Shown here piece after piece: positions 11,801-22,303 of a stretch of DNA of 64,000 nucleotides. The stretch comes from Plutella xylostella (Eukaryota; Arthropoda; Insecta; Lepidoptera; Plutellidae), in contig NC_063988.1 of assembly GCF_932276165.1 (NCBI RefSeq), forward strand, positions 4,092,001 to 4,156,000, in the 5' to 3' direction. Position numbers and translations under genes: made by a program. Below the pieces are notes generated by a model. The model worked only from the letters and a program-made list of their open reading frames with translations. It ran no database searches and was not told the DNA's origin. The first letter of the stretch is position 1. The number at the start of each line of letters is the position of its first letter.

Positions 11801-12510
11801 AGGCTCAGATGAGAATGTTCTGGAAAATATACATTATTAGTAACTTCACCACCATCAAAATAATGAATATTCATTTTGGCATTCATAGCATGTATGTTGG
11901 AGGTATTCAGGTGTTGAAACATCTTCCCCATTTATTTCAATAGTTTGTGCTAGTGCTATCCCCATTGATGAGCATATAATTTAACAACAAAGCTATGTAG
12001 AGGGATTTGAAATATATGACTTATACAAACTGTAGTAATCTGCATATTACAAAAAGATAAAATCATCTTCATTATCAAATAATCTTCACTGCAGAAACTG
12101 ATCTTTTTCCAAGGAGGATTGTATTTTTTTTTCAGTCCAATCCATGTTTTCTACCACAGGGACAGTTTTGCTTCATAGAGATATTTAGACCTATTTCATT
12201 TAAGTATCTAATTGATTCTTACGACATGAACTTGATCACAGCTTCGCAAAGCCCTACTTGTATTTTTCTAGCATCTAAGGTTACTTCATTAGGGTGGTAG
12301 AACAGTATCTTCTTGTGTTCCTGAAATACCAACATCAGTTATAATTTGAGTAGTTTATATGGTAAAGTATGTTAATAGTACACTTCAATGTAAGGTTGGA
12401 TATTGTTTGGATTAAGTATGTTTTGTAATTATGCTTACCTCCCCTTCTTTTGGTCCAAAATTGGAGTTGAAAATAAAGAAGGATACGATTTTTGATTTTG
12501 CATCAATCAT
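8828..12510 (-). CDS. CCZ1: Vacuolar fusion protein CCZ1 homolog, 11 exons
   Basis: Exons on the minus strand: 12510-12439, 12320-12223, 11819-11729, 11604-11542, 11106-10981, 10867-10695, 10512-10238, 9870-9686, 9340-9255, 9165-9038 and 8886-8828. All are GT-AG with matching phases, giving 451 aa (human CCZ1 is 482 aa). Recognisable blocks in order are FNSNFGPKEGE, ILFYHPNEV, VGLCEAVIKF, YWMVLIVQIPY, SAYNMFKLFLG, YLPLDKNSFF, FVYNDQLIWNGL, HGRFISPP, YLVIYRTLSATVCF, DATIGPQLSAIAS, FLYYNRLNLAFK, DEYWITGK and REFYVIIQQKSANL. CCZ1 pairs with MON1 (and RMC1 in animals) as the guanine-nucleotide exchange factor for Rab7 on late endosomes and autophagosomes. The protein has longin-type domains. Its start codon lies 588 bp from the divergent EFHC2 start. 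Confidence 0.95.
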
Positions 12511-13098
12511 GTTAAGATGATTTTTACCCAGACAATAATGGTGGTTAAATAAAAATTTAATTCACTTCGTTATTATTTTATTTTAGGACTAATGGTGTTT
12601 AGTTATAGTTAGGTAAACAAAATAAAATAATATTTTTTGTGTTTTGAGATTGGTTTTGAGTGACTGAGTGTTGTAGAACTTCAAAATGTGACACTTCTCA
12701 CAGATCAACTGTCATTTGCAGACTGCAGAATAGAACAGTTACTCCATTACTGAGAATAATAATAATGGATAGCCACGATATTCAAATAAGTAGATCTTGG
12801 AGCATCATGTATGGTTCATCTTGGTTTCAGCCATTAAAATTAAGATTTATGTTTTATACCTAGTTTTATACTGAACAAATTACACATTTCCACCACGGCT
12901 GAATAGTAAGCAACTTCTTTGCCTGTATTATCTATGATTTGTTGTAGCGGGAAACTCAAAAAGTTTTTTTTATTATTGTTGCCAAGGCGACGAAAAACAT
13001 GAGTGTTATTTTTATGCCAAAACATTTCTAATTTCTAATAATTTTATATATTTTAAAAACTTGTACTTCGTTAAGCAGTTTTGATAATCGATCTAAAA
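12511..13098. promoter_or_regulatory. Head-to-head intergenic region, CCZ1 / EFHC2
   Basis: These 588 bp separate the divergent start codons of CCZ1 and the EFHC2-like gene. They should contain both promoters. I see no repeat or additional exon and could not assign specific promoter elements. Confidence 0.45.
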
Positions 13099-16000
13099 AT
13101 GTCTATTAGAAATCCACGTCTACCTATGTTGCCCGGATATGGATCAAATCCAATGGTAAAGTATCTACCTAGTTACCCCAATGAGGCCCAGTGCAAACGG
13201 TCCGTTAGTGCTTGAAACGGACCATAGCGACCGGTGGCCACCGACCGTGACTTTATATAACTGCATGAAAATGAATGGTAGAGGCATGAAAATGTACGAA
13301 AAGCCTCGGTCCCTGCAGTGTTCGGGGTGCGGTTCGGGGTTGGGGCGAGCTTTAAATGTCTGTTTTACTTACTTGTAGATTGGGCGAAAGCATTTTGGTT
13401 TGCGGCCAATATTCACCTCTCTCAACAAAGTGAACATGCTGGTAGATAAAGGCGAGGACTACGACCGAGCGCCTTCCGTGTACGGTCGCAAGCAAGCGCC
13501 TGAACTGCCCGCCTGGATTGTATACGACAAAAGTGTAAGAATCTGCAGATATTTACTTAGGCATAAAAACCTACAACTTTTCATAGGTCCATCTGATGCG
13601 CTACCACGGGGCGCAAGACACACACATCAAGACGTGATAAAAGTTTTGCATCGCGTTCACGAGAGCGAGCGCGACCACACCGCGACGGAGGACTTTTGTC
13701 ACGTCTTGACGTGCGCATCTGGCGTCCCGTGCCAGGCTAGCTGGCCTTTAGCTACGGGTAACGAGTACGAGTCCCGGCAAAATCCCTTGCCATGCGATCC
13801 CGGTCTGCGTAGACCTTAACTAGTCACCAGCTTCCAAAATTAGATGCCTAATTAATAGGTATCCTAGATTGGACAGGGATTTTTTTTAATAACGTATCAA
13901 TCAGAATAAAAACTAGAATAAAACTAGATTTAAACGTTTCTTCAGGAAGCTTACCGTAATCGTAAGTACCTACCTATGTATGCGTAGGTATACGTATTTA
14001 TGCATACGAACTTACGACAATGCCACAGCTAGACATAGACAACCTCGAGTGTCTCGGAAATCTATAATTTATGATTACAGATATTGCACTTCCAAGCGTT
14101 CTTCCAAGAGTCACTGCACGAGATGCGCCTGGGCACTCGCAACATTCGGAAGGTCAGCATCTACTTCTACCTTGAGGATGGCACTATTAAGGTCATGGAG
14201 CCACGAACTGACAATAGTGGAACGTGGCAAGGTGAGTCATCTAATGACGCTTTGAAACAATGTAGAGTGGAAAGAACATAAAGTACTGTTCCTGTGTAGT
14301 TAGTATACCTAAGTACTACTTACGACAACGACGGTAATTGCTAGTTTCAAAAAAGGAATAAAAGTGAATTTACGATTTCGGATAACCCTTTGAGTCTATC
14401 TAGGTATAGCATAGAATTCGTACTTAATCAGTGGCTAAGTCTAGTCAGATTCCAGGAGAACATTAATTAATTTAAATGTGTAATGACTGATTGTAGGACT
14501 TTTAATAAGAAGACAAAGGATTCGTCTCCCGCACAGCTATGACCTTTACTACGATGTGTTGGACCTAAACATCGGTCTGGAGGTTAACTTTTTCGGAAAA
14601 GTTTTCAAGGCGAGTAACCAATTTAAATATTGTACTTACCTAACTTCTTACCTGCTTTATATATTCTAGTTTTAGTATAATAACTATTAATAACTCTAAA
14701 TGCTCATGAGAATAAATACAACACGCAAAATACAAACGGCCCGGAAATTCGCTGGACTTAGATCTCCTCCAACAACCAACAATGTAGGTTTTTTGCCATA
14801 ATCTAAAATCCGTGAACTCATCATCATTATGATCAGCCCGTAGTTGTCTAACTACTGCTAGATGTAGAGTTCTCTAAAGGAGCGCCACTACTTTCTATCC
14901 TCGGTCTTCCTCACCCACCCACTGCCGGCTAGAACACATATACATTATTTCAGTCTAAACCAATTTTCGATTTGCAGGTGGTAAATTGCGACAACTTTAC
15001 TCGAGTGTTTTTGAACAGACTTGGTATCAACGTTCCTGATCCAATTCCATGGCCGGATGCGATTGAGGTAGGCACAATGGAACTTAATGTGATACGATAG
15101 TTAGGTAATCTATTAGAATTTTGTAAGCAGGTACCTATATCATTTTATATCATCTACAGAGGACTCCAGAAAATAAGAAAGAACCGAAGCAGTATGCCTT
15201 CAAGCAGTTTTTGGACTTTGATCGACAAGTTTTGAGGTATTTCTGAATACTTATTTACTAACATGTAACATTAGTCCACACGGCTACTGCTGCACTTACC
15301 TACTTATGTCATATCATCCACCTTTTTCAACCAGTTAGGTGCTCCACACTACTTTTGCTTTTAGTCATCCATTGAATCATGCCTATTTTAACATCGCCGG
15401 TAACCTTATTTCTCTCTTAATGTTGAACGCAGATTTTTCGGCTATTGGGATGACCGAGAATCAGAGTATGGCCTCATACATCACTTGGAAATACACTACT
15501 TCTTGAGCGACGATACCATTGAGATCAAAGAGATATTTCCGCACAACTCTGGATCTGAAAATGGACCAATGTTCATGAAACGGATGCGGTTGCCACGTGT
15601 AAGATTTAAATATTAAAATAATGTACTAAGGGGCCGTCCATTAATCACGTGAGGTCGTTTTTCTAATTTTTTGACCCCCCCACCCCCCTGGTGATATTTG
15701 GTGAGGTTTGGGACCAACCCCCCCTCCCCCCCTGGATAACATGTATTTTTTTGGAAGTCTATGTAAAGGCAATTTTTGACTAGAAAAAATATAGGTCATA
15801 CTACAAATCGTTAAAATTTTTGCGCCGTCCAAAATATCGGTTCAGAAATACCTAATTTTTGACAAAAAATTAATACACTACACGTGATGTCTAACGAGAA
15901 CCCCCCCTCCCCCCTCGTGATGTTTCGTGAGGTTTTCAGTACCCCCCCCCCCCCCCCCCCCCCCCTTTGAGCCTCACGTGATTAATGGACGGCCCCTAAC

Positions 16001-19000
16001 CACAATTAAATTAATTATCCTTTTTGACGCATCAAAGCTGACGCTCTCTATCTCTCTGATTACTTATATCAACTGTACTTAACACGTTCACGGACAATTG
16101 ATGGTTGGAAAATATTTTGATATGACACCTAAAAATCCCATACATTTTATCGTTCCGCCTTGAAACGTATTGCCGTATCTCAACATATTTTATTTACGTA
16201 ATGTGACAGTTACGGCCATAGACGGTATCGTCTACAAGCGGTCCGCCACTTCATGCATATCCAACAATGCGTATAGTGACATCTACGGCTACAGGCGGCA
16301 GCCGCCAGTTTTTTTCAAGGACCGAATCATTTTCAAATAGGTTTGGACGTTTTTGAGATACAAAGTTCCACTTTTAGCATGCTATTTACAATAAATAAAG
16401 CTGATATAGTAAGATTAAACAAAGGGGTTCATCGACAAAAGCTAAAATTTTCTAGTTCCTCATTACAGTTTTATCTTCGCTTTTCTATGTTCCATTTAAG
16501 TAATTATAGTATTTGAATCGAATAGGTAGGTATCCTATATGCAAAACAGTATGATATTTATCGATTTATTATTAATTCACCTCGTAATTTGCCACAAAAA
16601 TTACCAGACTACCACCCGTTCTACACAACATTTCCGCGACGCGCGCGCCGTGACACTAACTTCTGGAAGGTTATTTTTATTTGTAACGGTTACGGCGACA
16701 GGCGGTATGTCACTATAAAATTCACTTATGTGTGTGCAAAAGAAACCCCGACAATTTCTTTGTTATGACACCTAGAAACAAATGAATTAGCACAATACGA
16801 CACTAAATCATGCATCTCCCGTTAAGAATACGGAAATGATACGGCTGTTGACGGTTCGTCGGTTTCAATCAATAGAAGTTGGACGGCCACAGGCGCGTAG
16901 TCATATTACAAGGATACATAATTACGGCCCTCGACGGATTGTCCGTGAACGTGTTAACCTTATATAAACAGTTAGCTACTGACAACATTTATCTGCTGAC
17001 TGGCCGATCCTTTCGCCGAGGTGACGAACCCTAGTCCATCTACACGCTACACGTACAGGCTAGAAAATGAACTTTGCTTTGTTGAAATACATAATTTGGA
17101 TTGATAGTGTAGATATATTATTTTTATCCAAATGCTTCTCATAATTTTACATCATAATAAAATTGCAACGGAGACCGTTAGTTATAAAATTTTGTTTTCA
17201 AGTATTTCCTATATCTCGCAGAAGCTGCCTCCATGTGTAGAGATGAGCGGCGGGCCGCGGGTGCCGTCCTACGAGCCGTCGGACCTGAGCATCGGCGCGG
17301 TGCTGGACGTGTTCGGGCGCCCGGTCGTGCTCACAGACTGCGACCCCTACACCAAGGAGTATTATAGAGTCACTTATGGGTTTGGTAAAGTAACATTTTG
17401 TCATGTAGTTTCACCATAGTCTGTTAGATCATTAACGCCCCTGTTACGTTGCAATGTCATCATACGCCATCTCCATAGTAAATTCTTGACAGATGTGTCA
17501 AAAGTCACCAACTAAACCCTTGTTATGATCTAATAGAGTATGGTTAAACTGGGGCTTACTGTGTAAGCTCTGTCCTAGTCAAAAGTATTAAAATACAGCA
17601 TGGTCCGACCCCGCTGGTTGGCCGAGTCGCTGTCCGAGAGCTTTATTCAGGCGTATGCGGAGTCAATAATAGTCTTGTGTACTTCATTACCTTCAACTAT
17701 GGGAGTGGGGAACTGCTTTCTTTCACAGTTGTTATCAAGTCCCTAATAGCTAATTACAGGCATTTCTGTCTCTATATGTTTAATAAGTTCATCTTGGATA
17801 ATTTTATTCTTCCACCAGATGCCTTCCAACCGCTACAAACACCTAAAGACGACACTATAGAGTGCATTAGCACGCGCGTAGCAGACCGCAAACTGCCGCC
17901 GTGGAACGGGTACGGCTCGTATGAAGACTCGGCCGAGAACTGCCGCACGGTGGAGCCGCGGGCGCCGCACAGGGACTTCATCAAGTTTCTGCATAAGGAT
18001 CGGTAATGGTGGACCTGAATTAAAGGATGAATAAAAAAGTAGATGGCTAGCTAATGGGTGAAACCCGTTTGTTTAGTCCCCGAGACACAGGCAAAACGCG
18101 TAGCGTAATAATGTTAGTAAGAAAGCATTTATCCTTAGGGACGAAAAGAGCAATTTTCTTCAGGCATTTCTTACTTACCTACTTAGGTACTTACTTATTT
18201 TTCTCATAAGCAATTATGTCGAAAAATCGATGTTATTCCATTGATATATTCAATTGTGTGAGTGAAATCATTGTGTTATTAATTTTTTTTATGCAGGTTT
18301 ACTTTACCTATCATTTATTCTTTTTTCTTTTTGCCTGAAACCTTACCTATGATTTTGTACTTTTCCTTTTGAAGCCTCAATTTTTGACATTTATGTAGGT
18401 ACACGCCTGAAACCTTAGCTATAATTTTATACTTTACCTCTTGCAGCTTCATATTATATCATTTATGTACCGACTACAGTTATTACACTATCTACAGGGT
18501 GGGCTTTGACTCCCACATCCTGCGGTTCGCGGGGCGCCTCATCAACGACAACCCCGTGGACGCGCGCCGCTACTTCATCGTCAAGTACTTCCTGTGCGAC
18601 GACACGATCGCTGTCTTTGAACTAGGAGAAAGGAATTCTGGATTCAATGTTGGTATACTAATGTATTTTATATTATTTTATTTCTACTTAACTCATCCCT
18701 AAATGCTACTAGATTATAATCATAAATGCGATAGTGCAAAATAGGATCCTAAAACAATTGAATGTTCTCGTTTGGTTCTCGTAGAAAATTAAATTCAAAA
18801 CTAACAACTGATATGAAACTCGTCATTACTAACGCTTTCTATAATGCTTAGTTATTAGTTACTCAACTCACCCACTTCTTTACTACATTTTTGCTAAGTT
18901 ATTAGTTACTCAACTCACCCACTTCTTTACCATCCCCTATCTGAGGTCTACAATGATTCTCCCTAGAACTCCCAAAGCCCAGTAAGAGAAGCAACTTATT

Positions 19001-21182
19001 AGTTGACGATGACTTGCAATTTTAAATTCCAGGGCGGTCAATTCTTCAAGCGCGACAAGATGTACCTACCGGACGTGGAGTTCTACGTGCCCGAGGAGCC
19101 CCCGTCCTACACCGACCGGGACATGTGGGTCGGCAACGAGCTCGTGATCAACAAGCACCGGTTCCGGTTGATTGCTGCTGACGAGTACGCGTTGAGGTAC
19201 TTGGAGCTGCACTGTGAGAAGGTATGACCATAGACTAATGTAAGTATTTGTGGTAAAAATAATTATAATAAGTAATTTGTGGACGCCCCTTTTTGCTATG
19301 TGCCACTTCTTAGAGGGTCGGCTACAAACACTAGAGCTGGATTAGGACTTGTCACGTTATCGAAGATTTCTGTCTGCCCAAACTGCATCGGACGTATGTA
19401 GGGCTCAGTTGACTTACTTGGGGGCTCGTTTAGTGCACCTCATTCGAGTACTTTGGACCTATTCATAATTATTTTGATAAATTACTTTCATATTTGTCTA
19501 GTACCCGATGGCTAACATAGCTCTCATAATGGACAAAATTCGGAGGACTTTGGCGTCGCAAGAGAATGGTTACAAGAACTTTGTAGCCAAATACATGGAT
19601 GCAGTCGAGCCACATAAGAAGGAACTTATGAGCGTGCGATGCTTCAGGTGAGTGACACCATTTACTATATAAACGACTACTGACCATTTTATACTGATAT
19701 TTTCTTCGACCTGAAAAAGAGTGGCGTAATGTAAAAAGCAACTTACTAGTTTTGTCCCATAACAAAAATTCGTGTTGTTTTTTTATGTGTGTATTATCAA
19801 AATTTCAGGCAAGCTCTAAGAGAGATAATGTGTGACAAGATGACAGAGCATGAATTTATCACTATCATTCGACATTTCCGAGGCGATCCCGGCAAAGAAA
19901 GGAGTCCCCGTTATGAAATGATTAGGTAAGTAAAATACACTTTACTCTCACTACAATAGCTGAAATGGCCACTGGAATTATGTGATGGAAATCTATTACT
20001 TAACTCAATCATTCATCTGTTATTTGTATGAATATCGCTCCCAGATCCTACTTACATAAATAATTTTTCGTACTTCCTTGTGTCGTGGCTTACAACTGTC
20101 GGACGGCGACGGCTGATATCGAAGAAAATGCCATGGCACCACACATCTGTCCGTATCCGTGTAATTGCGCCTTTAACCTAACAATAAACCTCATAATAAC
20201 CCCCTCCCAGATCGCTAGTCTTCTCCGACATAACCCGCGGTCTCTGGGACGCTCGCGAGCGTCTGCGCGAGGGGCTGCTGCACGCGGACGAGGCCAGCGC
20301 GGGCGTGCTCACTGCGCACAGGATGCGGCAGCTGCTGCGGGCTCATAGACTGCCGGTCAACGACGATCTGCTGGACTGTATGCTGTCTGTGTGAGTGGTT
20401 TATTTTAAGTTTTATTTATATGTGGTAGGGTAGACTAATGGTAGGTTAATGGGATACTGGCAGAAGTCTATAATTTCTTTTGCAAACATTTTATAAACTC
20501 ACAAGGAATCCGCATAAACATTACAAATTAATAAATAATGTTTTTTTTGGTTTACCATTAATCAGGCTAGACAAAGACGAGCAGTGCAACATCCGCTGCG
20601 ACTCGCTGATGCAGTTCCTGGACTTCAAGACGCGGCCGGTGTTCGCGACTGATGCGGACTACCTGAAGGTGGTGAGACACGCGCCGCCGGTTAAGGACAC
20701 TGAGGTTAGCTACATTCGGTTGTTGTATTTAGGATCCCGTACAGTATGTGCTTTTTCAAGTCGGACTTGCGGGTGCAGTAGCAGGCGCAACGCAAAGAAC
20801 CTCAGGGTGAGGCCCCATTGGTACGTTGCGTCGTCGTAACGTCGTTGCTGCCATAGTATATTGTTATGACCGTTCCGTTGCGACGACGCGACGCAACGCA
20901 CCAATGGGACCTCATCCTGTATTGTTTGGGTACCCTATGTTGTTTTGGTGTGTCATCTCTTACATTGTTTACAAATATAACCACACTGCTTCTGGCCTGC
21001 CTTGCTACTGCTCTTGTTGTGGCGAAAGCTTTAATTATGGATACCAAATTAATAACCCTGCCTGTCACTTTCAGTGTAAAATATGGGGCGAGACGGAACT
21101 CCTGATCAAGGAAGGGTTCGTGAATTGGAACGCCTTCCTCTGTCAGCTGAACCTCGACCATCTCGTCAAGGACCAACCGTGA
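13099..21182 (+). CDS. EFHC2: EF-hand domain-containing family member C2-like (DM10 protein), 16 exons
   Basis: Exons: 13099-13155, 13379-13534, 14081-14231, 14497-14609, 14978-15067, 15160-15236, 15433-15598, 17222-17384, 17819-18002, 18498-18648, 19033-19221, 19502-19647, 19809-19925, 20211-20390, 20566-20704 and 21075-21182. Phases agree and the product is 728 aa (human EFHC2 is 749, EFHC1 is 640, so length favours EFHC2). The N-terminus has RLPMLPG. Three DM10 domains lie at about residues 72-190, 205-325 and 375-495, with repeated signatures such as IYFYLEDGTIKVMEP, IHYFLSDDTIEI, FLCDDTIAVFE, and VNCDNFTRVF or LTDCDPYTKEYY. The final about 140 residues are helical with a degenerate EF-hand-like end. 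EFHC proteins are axonemal microtubule inner proteins of cilia and sperm flagella (family knowledge). Intron 4 has a GC donor (AAG|GCGAGT at 14610). Introns 7, 8 and 15 hold transposable elements. Confidence 0.94.
15629..15997. mobile_element. Foldback MITE with GGGGCCGTCC termini in EFHC2 intron 7
   Basis: The ends form perfect inverted repeats of about 25 bp (AGGGGCCGTCCATTAATCAC at the left, its complement at the right, continuing through GTGAG). The interior contains C-rich tracts, 'gtgaggttt' repeats and a run of 24 consecutive C at 15942-15965. It has no coding capacity. The target duplication is not clear. Confidence 0.85.
16083..16953. mobile_element. piggyBac-type non-autonomous element (TTAA target site)
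   Basis: An 871-bp element is bounded by perfect 16-bp inverted repeats CACGTTCACGGACAAT (16083-16098) and its complement (16938-16953). TTAA lies on both sides (16079-16082 and 16954-16957), the target duplication typical of the piggyBac superfamily. The interior has recurring motifs such as 'atgacacctaaaa'/'atgacacctagaa' and several 'acaggcgg'-like words. No transposase frame remains. It is in intron 7 of the EFHC2-like gene. Confidence 0.85.
17407..17550. mobile_element. Small foldback MITE in EFHC2 intron 8
   Basis: The left end AGTTTCACCATAGTCT and the complement of the right end (AGTTTAACCATACTCT) pair over about 26 bp, continuing into TTAGATCAT on both arms. The 144-bp length and lack of coding potential fit a MITE. 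The exact borders and target duplication are uncertain. Confidence 0.65.
18850..18930. repeat. Two-copy tandem repeat, 47-bp period, in EFHC2 intron 10
   Basis: A 34-bp block beginning 'agttattagttactcaac' occurs identically at 18850-18883 and 18897-18930, separated by 13 bp. It is a simple local duplication in the intron. Confidence 0.85.
20803..20919. mobile_element. 117-bp palindromic MITE in EFHC2 intron 15
   Basis: The two arms are complementary with a few mismatches over about 35 bp. The left arm starts CAGGGTGAGGCCCCATTGGT and the complement of the right arm starts CAGGATGAGGTCCCATTGGT, both continuing into CGTTGCGTCG. The loop is short. It sits between exons 15 and 16 and does not disturb their splice sites. 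Confidence 0.8.
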
Positions 21183-21278
21183 GCTCGTCACCAATTAAGC
21201 TATTTCTTACTATTTTTTATTTTTTGTGTGATTTTGACAGTTTTGATGAGTGTGTAAACCACGAGTGTTGCGTGTTTG

Positions 21279-21284
21279 AATAAA
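21279..21284 (+). terminator. EFHC2 polyadenylation signal
   Basis: AATAAA lies 97 nt after the EFHC2 stop codon and is the first canonical signal downstream. Confidence 0.7.
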
Positions 21285-21314
21285 TCATGTCATATATTTT
21301 GGGATCCTACATGT

Positions 21315-22303
21315 TTTATTGACTGGTCAAGGGATTAAAATGATTAGGAAACTTACAAATATGATTAGAATTTGTTTATTTTCTTAGATCACAATAAATA
21401 CTGTCAGATAAACACCCACTCGTTCGATCTCACTGTCATCTTAAAGTTAAATACATTTTATAATTTTATTGAAAGTTAAATACGCCTATTCCCTGTTGAA
21501 ACACATCTTTACAACATTGAATATAGCAACGTGGGTGGTTTGTGATGTTTCAAGCTTACGAGTCACACTAATACATGTCATTTTCAAAGCCAGTTCACGC
21601 TATTATCAAGTTAACTTAAGAAATAGAAACAGTTTAGTTATGTCAATGTGCTTCGGCTTTGCAATACATTCATAGAACTCTCTTACACTAATTTGGCATC
21701 AGATGAGCCTTTCTATCACATTTCATATTATTTACGTACACAAACATCTATCTCGAAATAATACAATTATAAGACCTACAAGATACACAATAAATAAATT
21801 AAAATTAGACTAAATGACTTCTTTATGTTAACGTAAAGTACAGTTGGAAATAATTATAGCTTTTGTGACCCTGAAACTAAGAATTATCGCTCAAGCCGTA
21901 TGTAAAGAGGGAAATAATAGGAACTATTAGTCAGTGCCACTGATTCCCTATTTGTGACTAAGATAATCTATATTTTGGGTCACGTGATTGTTATCATAAA
22001 GTAGATGATGGCACAAAGTATTCACTTGTGTGTCGTAGGTATTTCACAAACGGTACATTTATAAGAGGAATCTAAAACGAGGTACACATACGTATCGTTA
22101 AGTAAACATCAATAATTTTCTATATTACACATTTTATGACACTGGACAGATTAGTTGACTACCTACCTAAGTCAAATTTACATATTTACACAAATATATT
22201 GTCCTTGGCGGAGATCGATTACTCAAAAAAACACTCAACACTTGTAAGGCTGGATATGTCACTTGAGCATGTTTTTCAATACAGTTTTTAATGAATCCCC
22301 AGT
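21315..22303 (-). other. Probable 3' UTR of moladietz
   Basis: This AT-rich sequence runs from the mol stop codon to candidate minus-strand AATAAA signals (plus-strand TTTATT at 21375-21380 and 21315-21320). I see no other exon or repeat. If the farther signal is used, the 3' UTR ends about 30 bp from the EFHC2 signal. Confidence 0.5.

Noticed and set aside
15641..15832. Gly/Pro-rich minus-strand open frame
   Set aside because: It lies wholly within the C-rich foldback element and reflects translated homopolymer tracts.
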